Below, one piece after another: positions 4,597 through 9,284 of a DNA stretch of 9,284 bases. The first letter of the stretch is position 1, and every line of letters begins with the position of its first letter. The DNA comes from Caryophanales bacterium UBA7581. GTDB lineage: Bacteria; Bacillota_I; Bacilli_A; RFN20; CAG-826. A program made the translations under genes and the position numbers. The notes below the pieces were generated by a model. The model was not told the origin of the DNA and ran no database searches. It worked only from the letters and a program-made list of their open reading frames with translations. The stretch covers positions 1 through 9,284 of the forward strand of contig DLKT01000005.1 in NCBI GenBank assembly GCA_002477825.1, read 5' to 3'.

Positions 4597-5622
4597 ATGG
4601 CAATTGATTTAGATAGTATTCAGAAGACGATAGGTTACAAATTTGAGAATGAGGATTTACTACAACAAGCATTTATTAGAAGAAGTTACTCAGAAGAGCA
4701 TGGTGGACAAAATAATGAGGTCTTAGAATTTATTGGTGATAAAGCTTTGGATCTTGCGGTTATTAGAATTATGATGGAAAGGTTTGGTATCTTTACCGAT
4801 ACTAAAGAATGGAAGGAGTTTAAACTTAGAAATCCAAAGTATTTTAAAACCAAATTAGATGAAGGAAAATTTACTGATATAAAAAAAGATTTAGTGGAGA
4901 AGAAAGCGTTGGCAAAATGTACTGATAGATTGGGCTTTCATACTCAACTATTAATGGGAAATGGAGATATTAAAGGAAATATTCAAAATCAAGATTCAGT
5001 TAAAGAAGATTTATTTGAGGCGATAATAGGTGCTGTTACTCTAGACTCTGATTGGGATATGGATGTGATAACTAATGTTGTTGAAAGAATGATTGATTTT
5101 GATGATTATTTTAATAATGAAGAATCCGATGGAAGAAATTATGTAGGAAAGGTGCAAGAATGGGCTCAAGAAAATCAATATGGACTTCCTGAATATGATT
5201 ATGAATGGGTTAAAGAATATTCTTCTTACCGCTGTCAACTCAGAATTATTGGAACGGATATTGTAATTTATGGTGAAGGAACTAGTGAGGCAAAGGCACG
5301 AATGGATGCGGCAGAAAAATGTTACCATATGTTGCTTGAAGAAGGAAATGTTATAAATGAATACGAGAATGAAGTTGGTCAGGCAGATTATGAAAGAGCT
5401 CTAGCTCAGATAAATGAACTTGTTCAAAAAAAATTGATTAGCAAGCCGAAATATGAGTTTTGTCAGGATTATGATGAAAATGGTAATTCTCTGTGGACAT
5501 GTGAAATGATTGTTGAGGAAGTTGATCAGAAGTTTTCTTCAACTGAAAGTACAAAAAAAGAAGCACAAAAAAATTGTGCGTTTAATATGCTTTTATATCT
5601 TATGGATGAATATGAAGATTAA
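4597..5622 (+). CDS. RNase III-family endoribonuclease with two dsRNA-binding domains
   Basis: The protein has 341 residues from the ATG at 4597, 7 bases after a near-perfect AAGGAGG. An in-frame extension to 4552 overlaps the hairpin and is rejected. Residues ~1-175 are an RNase III domain with the signature NEVLEFIGDKALDLAV. E41, E44 and D48 match E. coli E38, E41 and D45, while D138 and E141 in EDLFEAIIGAV match D114 and E117, so the metal-binding catalytic set is present. The position equivalent to E. coli E65 appears to be Lys107. Two dsRBDs follow: ~181-250 (NYVGKVQEWAQ through AKARMDAAEKCYHML) and ~264-337 (ending TKKEAQKNCAFNMLLYL). Housekeeping RNase III has one dsRBD and ~230 residues, so this is probably an accessory paralogue. 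It would cut double-stranded RNA in the cytoplasm. It is monocistronic and convergent with the next gene. Confidence 0.9.
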   Translation: MAIDLDSIQKTIGYKFENEDLLQQAFIRRSYSEEHGGQNNEVLEFIGDKALDLAVIRIMMERFGIFTDTKEWKEFKLRNPKYFKTKLDEGKFTDIKKDLVEKKALAKCTDRLGFHTQLLMGNGDIKGNIQNQDSVKEDLFEAIIGAVTLDSDWDMDVITNVVERMIDFDDYFNNEESDGRNYVGKVQEWAQENQYGLPEYDYEWVKEYSSYRCQLRIIGTDIVIYGEGTSEAKARMDAAEKCYHMLLEEGNVINEYENEVGQADYERALAQINELVQKKLISKPKYEFCQDYDENGNSLWTCEMIVEEVDQKFSSTESTKKEAQKNCAFNMLLYLMDEYED

Positions 5623-5682
5623 AGAATAGAATAAAACTTACATTTAATAAAAAAGTAAAAAACCGAACCTTGATATATTTGT

Positions 5683-7353
5683 TTAATCAGTGCACGCATT
5701 AATCACTAAATAATGACCGAATTCTTTAATTTCATATGAAGATAAATCTGTATTTTGGTATTTGTTATTGTTTGCTTCAACAATATAAATGTTATTTTCT
5801 TCAATTTGATAAGGTAAATAAAATACAAAGTTTCCAAAGGATTTAACTTGTTCAAAGGCGGCACCTTCATTCGTGTATTGTACGGTTTCTATAAAGATGT
5901 TTACATCAGTTTCATCTGCAAATAATGCATATACGTAAGGCATATTGATATTGGAAGTTGTGTAAATGGTGCAGCTTTCATCTAAAGAACTTGCGTATCG
6001 GCATGCTTCATAGAATCCTTCATAAAATTGATAAGAAATTGAAGCATTCCAAGAAGTTGTATAAATGACCATAAAAGCGATAAAGTAAGCGGCATAAGAA
6101 AGAGTCATTACTTTCTTAAATGAGCTTACTTTTTTGCTTATGGAATATAATCCTAAGAAAGTAAAGAAAATTAATGGTGGGTAAACAATATTAAAACGAT
6201 TGATATTCACATCCACTATACAGCTCATCAGTATAGAAACAATGAAGAATATTCTAAATATCCAAAGAATTTCTTCGTTTTCTTTTTCTTTATGGAATAG
6301 ACCAAAAAGGGTAAAAGGAAGAGACAAGAAATAAAGGGTACCAATTCCTTCAATTTGATTCCAAGGAAGATGATCATTTTGTGTGACGATAAGTTTTAAA
6401 CCATCTTTTAAATGTTGGAATGAATCTTTAAAGAAGGTGGAAGAGAAGATATTTGTTACCGATTGAAAACGATTTTGATTTAAATGAGGAACAGTAAACC
6501 AAAGTAAATGAATATCGTTTTTATTATAAACATTTATATATATAAATAAGATGATAGGAATTACTGTAAGTCCAATGATACCTAAATAGATAAGTGCTTT
6601 ATAATATTTCATTTTGTATTTAAAGACGAATAAAGCAAGAACAGTAATAACAAAGAAGAATAAGAAGAAATAGGATGTTCCATAAGAATAGGAAGATAAT
6701 CCTAAAATGAAGGGAGAAATATAGAACATATAATCTTTCTTTTCTTTATAACCTCTAATGAGAAGATAAACACCATAGAAAACCAAATCAGGGAAGATAT
6801 TGGCTTCTAATGCCCATCGAGATTTCATAAGATGCCAAGGATTAATGAGCACAAATAACATAAAGAAAAGAGAAACTTTTTCATTCTTTGTCAATCTTTT
6901 ACATAAGTCAAATACTAAAAAGAGTGTAAGTGAACCGATTATCCCCATAGGTAGACGTAGAGAAATTGGATTTAGACCAAATAGAAGCACAAAAGGAATC
7001 ATCAAATAAGAATATAATGCATTTTGTCCGCTTCCCCACGCAATCAAATGAACAGGCATAACAATACCATTACGGTCTTTTCCAAAGTGCGCAATTGCGT
7101 ATGCATCATATCCAGCACTGAGTTCATCTTGATTTAAACCTCGTGGTAATAAATCTAAAAACATTGTTCTAGAAAGAATACCTAATACGAAGAAAACACT
7201 AAAAGTGAGTCTAAATTTATTGGTTTGAATATATTCTTTTAATGGAACTTCTTTTCTTTGTTTAAAATAAGGAAAAAAGAAATAAAGCGCACCAATAAGT
7301 ACACTGATAAGAAATATAGATAAGTTGCTGAATATAGATTCTACTTTGCTCAT
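5683..7353 (-). CDS. Polytopic GT-C glycosyltransferase (ArnT/PMT-like)
   Basis: The 556-residue protein starts at an ATG (7353-7351) preceded by GAGGAAA on the minus strand. It has about 10-13 hydrophobic segments and a GT-C fold pattern. The first extracytoplasmic loop carries LPRGLNQDELSAGYDAY (~69-85), with the acidic pair D76-E77 where GT39/ArnT/PMT-type enzymes have their catalytic aspartate. Also present are AWGSGQNALYSY (~105-116), RLP (~133-135) and SRWALEAN (~178-185). The C-terminal ~100 residues after the last TM form a soluble domain that probably faces outside. Such enzymes move a sugar from a polyprenyl-phosphate carrier to a lipid, protein or cell-wall glycan on the outer face of the membrane. 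The substrate cannot be told. No cell-wall gene cluster surrounds it, and it looks monocistronic. Confidence 0.85.
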   Translation of the reverse strand: MSKVESIFSNLSIFLISVLIGALYFFFPYFKQRKEVPLKEYIQTNKFRLTFSVFFVLGILSRTMFLDLLPRGLNQDELSAGYDAYAIAHFGKDRNGIVMPVHLIAWGSGQNALYSYLMIPFVLLFGLNPISLRLPMGIIGSLTLFLVFDLCKRLTKNEKVSLFFMLFVLINPWHLMKSRWALEANIFPDLVFYGVYLLIRGYKEKKDYMFYISPFILGLSSYSYGTSYFFLFFFVITVLALFVFKYKMKYYKALIYLGIIGLTVIPIILFIYINVYNKNDIHLLWFTVPHLNQNRFQSVTNIFSSTFFKDSFQHLKDGLKLIVTQNDHLPWNQIEGIGTLYFLSLPFTLFGLFHKEKENEEILWIFRIFFIVSILMSCIVDVNINRFNIVYPPLIFFTFLGLYSISKKVSSFKKVMTLSYAAYFIAFMVIYTTSWNASISYQFYEGFYEACRYASSLDESCTIYTTSNINMPYVYALFADETDVNIFIETVQYTNEGAAFEQVKSFGNFVFYLPYQIEENNIYIVEANNNKYQNTDLSSYEIKEFGHYLVINACTD

Positions 7354-7366
7354 AATTTCCTCACGT

Positions 7367-7390
7367 TTTTTTTATGTTAACATAAAAAAA
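7367..7390. promoter_or_regulatory. 24-bp perfect palindrome upstream of the glycosyltransferase
   Basis: The centre ATGTTAACAT (7374-7383) is flanked by seven T on the left and seven A on the right, giving perfect dyad symmetry. It lies directly upstream of the glycosyltransferase ribosome binding site. It could be an operator or a 5' UTR hairpin on the minus strand. The same A-tract motif ACATAAAAAAA recurs at 7504-7514. Confidence 0.5.
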
Positions 7391-7430
7391 GGAAAATAGC
7401 GATAAATGACTAAGAATTGGAATGAATAAA

Positions 7431-7459
7431 TTGACGAAATATAAAGAAAGGTATAGAAT
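7431..7459 (+). promoter_or_regulatory. Probable sigma-A promoter of the two-TM protein gene
   Basis: TTGACG (7431-7436), a 17-base spacer and TAGAAT (7454-7459) fit sigma-A with one mismatch in each box. Transcription would start near 7466, leaving a ~130-base 5' UTR that includes the inverted repeat. Confidence 0.5.
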
Positions 7460-7473
7460 TATCACGTAAAAAG

Positions 7474-7558
7474 TTTGTAATTCTCATGTTTTTTATTTAA
7501 TCGACATAAAAAAATGATAAAAGTGACGCAATAAAAAACATTTTAAAAGAATTACAAA
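7474..7558 (+). repeat. Long interrupted inverted repeat in the 5' UTR
   Basis: TTTGTAATTC (7474-7483) pairs perfectly with GAATTACAAA (7549-7558), and ATGTTTTTTATT (7486-7497) pairs perfectly with AATAAAAAACAT (7530-7541). An unequal internal loop (2 and 7 bases) separates the two helices, and the apical loop is 32 bases. There is no following T-run, so it is not a terminator. It may be an RNA control element or a paired protein-binding site. Confidence 0.65.
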
Positions 7559-7595
7559 TCGTTTTTAGGATTGTATTTAAAGAGAGGAAAAACAT

Positions 7596-8450
7596 ATGAG
7601 TGCAATTGTTTATTTTTTATTGTTTTTGTGGTCAATCGTGCAAACTGTAGCGTTTTGGCTTCCAATCATTACAATTGTTGAATTATGTAAAGATTCATTT
7701 CATGTAGATGGCTTTATTTTTTTCGGACTTATATTTATTGTAGCAAACTTACTTGTAGGCTTTATTACAATTTTCGTTATTGGACAATATGATAGAGATG
7801 ATGAAAGAAAACATTTCTTCTTTAAATCTGTAGTGAATGGACTATGCGGATCAATAAGACTTCCGATGCATATTCTTATTCGAATTATTGCAATGTTTAA
7901 TTCTAGTTTACCTTTAGATTGGGGTGCTTATGATAGTGATAACTGGGTGTCCACGATTATTTATTCAGCTACCTTATTAGATATTGAACCATCTTGGGGT
8001 GATTTCCCTGAAAGAATTAGTGATCATGAATCGTCACCTAAATATATAAGAAAGGCAAGAAAACAAATTGCAAGCAAATCTCACCATGCTTTAAGACCTT
8101 ATGTTGTTGAAAATGATGGAAGAGTGCATGGCCCTAATGACGTTTTAGCGCAAGCACGTTCAGTGGCTGATTATTGTTCTACTTATGTGGAAAGTAAAGG
8201 CAATCAAATTGATATTAAATTTGGCGCAAGATTATCAGGAAATACACTTTATTTTAAAATTGATCTCCGTCAATCAAGAAGCAAACCATTTTCATCTCAA
8301 TACGACTTAGAAAGCTTTCAAGATCAAGTGACTGCGTGTTTAGAAATGAAACAAAGAGAAATCGCAAATCTTATGAAAAAATATGCAGAAAATACCGAAT
8401 TTGACCGAGAATATTCCGTTGAATTTGAAAAGGGCAGATGGGATATTTAA
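7596..8450 (+). CDS. Unrecognised membrane-anchored protein with cytoplasmic C-terminal domain
   Basis: The protein has 284 residues, and its start at 7596 follows GAGAGGA (7582-7588) by 7 bases. Two hydrophobic segments lie at ~4-30 and ~38-63, separated by a short loop (ELCKDSFHVD). After them comes a charged region and a soluble domain of about 200 residues that includes PLDWGAYDSDNW (~105-117), a basic helix IRKARKQIASKSHHALRPY (~149-167), a beta-rich part (IDIKFGARLSGNTLYFKIDLRQ) and a C-terminal helix (FQDQVTACLEMKQREIANLMKKYAE). Basic residues after TM2 suggest the domain is cytoplasmic with both ends inside. I see no enzyme motif and do not recognise the family. It ends before a strong terminator and appears monocistronic. 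Confidence 0.75.
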   Translation: MSAIVYFLLFLWSIVQTVAFWLPIITIVELCKDSFHVDGFIFFGLIFIVANLLVGFITIFVIGQYDRDDERKHFFFKSVVNGLCGSIRLPMHILIRIIAMFNSSLPLDWGAYDSDNWVSTIIYSATLLDIEPSWGDFPERISDHESSPKYIRKARKQIASKSHHALRPYVVENDGRVHGPNDVLAQARSVADYCSTYVESKGNQIDIKFGARLSGNTLYFKIDLRQSRSKPFSSQYDLESFQDQVTACLEMKQREIANLMKKYAENTEFDREYSVEFEKGRWDI

Positions 8451-8482
8451 TACACAAATATTTCTGTAATTATGTAAACTCC

Positions 8483-8523
8483 AAAAAGAAGGCGAAACAG
8501 TATGATTATGCCTTCTTTTTTTA
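8483..8523 (+). terminator. Strong intrinsic terminator
   Basis: AAAAAGAAGGC (8483-8493) and GCCTTCTTTTT (8510-8520) form an 11-bp perfect stem with a 16-base loop, and the T-run continues to 8523. It closes the transcript of the two-TM protein gene. The A-tract on the left would let it work in the other direction as well. Confidence 0.88.
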
Positions 8524-8550
8524 TGTTGAAGATAAAAGGAAAAAGTTAAA

Positions 8551-8568
8551 GTATCATAAGAGTATCAT
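8551..8568 (+). promoter_or_regulatory. Direct repeat GTATCAT upstream of the XRE regulator gene
   Basis: Two GTATCAT copies lie at 8551-8557 and 8562-8568, 11 bases apart, so on the same helix face. They abut or overlap the -35 position of the promoter below. XRE-type regulators often bind their own promoters, so autoregulation is plausible but not shown. Confidence 0.4.
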
Positions 8569-8595
8569 GATTTTTTAATACTAAACATTTATAAT
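8567..8595 (+). promoter_or_regulatory. Promoter of the XRE regulator gene
   Basis: A perfect -10 TATAAT sits at 8590-8595. The -35 position, 17 bases upstream, is ATGATT (8567-8572), a weak match, which would suit a regulated promoter. Confidence 0.5.
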
Positions 8596-8614
8596 AAGTA
8601 CTGAGGTGAGCGTG

Positions 8615-9284
8615 ATGTTTAAAGACAAATTAAAAGAACTTCGAAAGCATAGGAATCTAACGCAAGAAGAACTAGCTAAAGAACTTTATGTTACGCGCTC
8701 AGCTGTGGCAAAATGGGAACAAGGTAGAGGATTACCAGAAGAAGAAACGCTTCATCGCTTATGCGATTTATTTCAAATAACCGAAAATGAATTAATGGCG
8801 AAAGAAGAACCGATTCAAATGATTGAAAAAATGGATAACAATCGAAAAAAATATGTGAGTGTTATTTTATCTTTAATCATGGTTTTTGTGATTGGTGCCG
8901 CTTCTGCTATATGGTACATTACTTCCCAGGAGCCTAAAAATGGATTAAAAAAGAATCAATTCTTTCAATCAAAAACACTATCAAAGTATAGTTTAAATAC
9001 ACTAAGCCCTATTCAAACCGATGGTAGTGATGCTTACCTTTCTATCGTAGATAATGAAGAAAGAAACTATTATTGTAATGTGGAATCTCAAGAAGTAGCC
9101 GATCAGTATGCTTCTTATGTTTTTTCCTATTTACAAAATAGTTTAGATGTTTCTTTTATTGGCTATTCAATCGATCCAATGAATGAAAGTAATATAGAAA
9201 GATTTTCTAAAAGATATGTTAAAGGATCATCTTCCTTTGATGATTATTTGAATATAGAAGGTGAATCTTTTAAAGAACATTCTT
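8615..9284 (+). CDS. XRE-family regulator with a membrane anchor, 3'-truncated
   Basis: The frame runs from the ATG at 8615 to the window edge without a stop (223 residues visible). GAGGTG (8603-8608) is 6 bases upstream; a GTG at 8612 is an alternative start. Residues ~3-60 are a Cro/C1-type helix-turn-helix: LKELRKHRNLTQEELAKELYVTRSAVAKWEQGRGLPEEETLHRLCDLF is the canonical pattern. A linker with lysines and arginines leads to one TM segment (~80-103, starting VSVILSLIMVFVIGAAS), and the rest is a polar domain that is probably outside the membrane. This layout is common in Bacillota, where a membrane-tethered repressor may respond to an outside or membrane signal. The signal and targets cannot be told from the visible part. 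Confidence 0.88.
   Translation, partial: MFKDKLKELRKHRNLTQEELAKELYVTRSAVAKWEQGRGLPEEETLHRLCDLFQITENELMAKEEPIQMIEKMDNNRKKYVSVILSLIMVFVIGAASAIWYITSQEPKNGLKKNQFFQSKTLSKYSLNTLSPIQTDGSDAYLSIVDNEERNYYCNVESQEVADQYASYVFSYLQNSLDVSFIGYSIDPMNESNIERFSKRYVKGSSSFDDYLNIEGESFKEHS

Larger units (their letters stand above)
7354..7595. other. Divergent intergenic region
   Basis: This 242-base AT-rich region separates the glycosyltransferase (minus) and the two-TM protein (plus). It holds a palindrome next to the minus-strand start, a plus-strand promoter and a long interrupted inverted repeat. No clear minus-strand promoter was found. There is no room for a further gene. Confidence 0.7.

Noticed and set aside
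5041..5328. Minus-strand reading frame opposite the RNase III gene
   Set aside because: It is a shadow of the strongly supported RNase III gene, with no ribosome binding site and low-complexity composition.
5623..5682. Bidirectional terminator between the convergent RNase III and glycosyltransferase genes
   Set aside because: Only A- and T-rich runs and a 4-bp stem can be drawn, not a convincing hairpin.

Overview
The window suggests a low-GC Gram-positive bacterium (Bacillota, possibly a Bacilli/Erysipelotrichia-like lineage). Most of it is AT-rich, starts carry AGGAGG-like ribosome binding sites, promoters look sigma-A-like, and transcription units end in U-tailed hairpins. All genes read with the standard code. 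The first ~1.8 kb differs in composition: a sampled 60-base line at 481-540 is about 48% G+C, one at 1681-1740 about 38%, and one at 2701-2760 about 28%. The left end is therefore either an acquired block, or the older backbone next to an acquired block.

Left block (1-1910): a 5'-truncated Sel1-repeat protein, a YhbY/CRM-type RNA-binding protein and a small unrecognised protein (faintly CdiI-like) lie head to tail like an operon. They are followed by an 18-codon remnant that resembles the C-terminus of the Sel1 protein.

Middle block (about 1970-4255): two genes encode a Schlafen-type AlbA_2/GHKL-ATPase/winged-helix regulator and an ankyrin-like protein. Two copies of a ~107-bp element that ends in an intrinsic terminator bracket them. 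The downstream copy is the natural 3' end of the ankyrin gene. The upstream copy has no gene of its own, only a few codons resembling the ankyrin gene's last codons, so it looks like the scar of a lost sister unit. The regulator's promoter carries three TTTCGCCA boxes around its -35/-10, and the same motif recurs in reverse orientation, with the same 12-bp period, inside the gene where it encodes the repeat INGE-INGE.

RNase III block (4256-5622): an unusual RNase III with two C-terminal dsRNA-binding domains is preceded by a ~180-nt structured leader that ends in a terminator-like hairpin. The leader could be a small RNA or an attenuator.

Right block (5683-9284): a convergent membrane GT-C glycosyltransferase on the minus strand, an unrecognised two-TM protein on the plus strand with a long inverted repeat in its probable 5' UTR, a strong terminator, and a 3'-truncated XRE-type regulator with a membrane anchor. 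No rRNA, tRNA, CRISPR array, transposase or integrase was seen.
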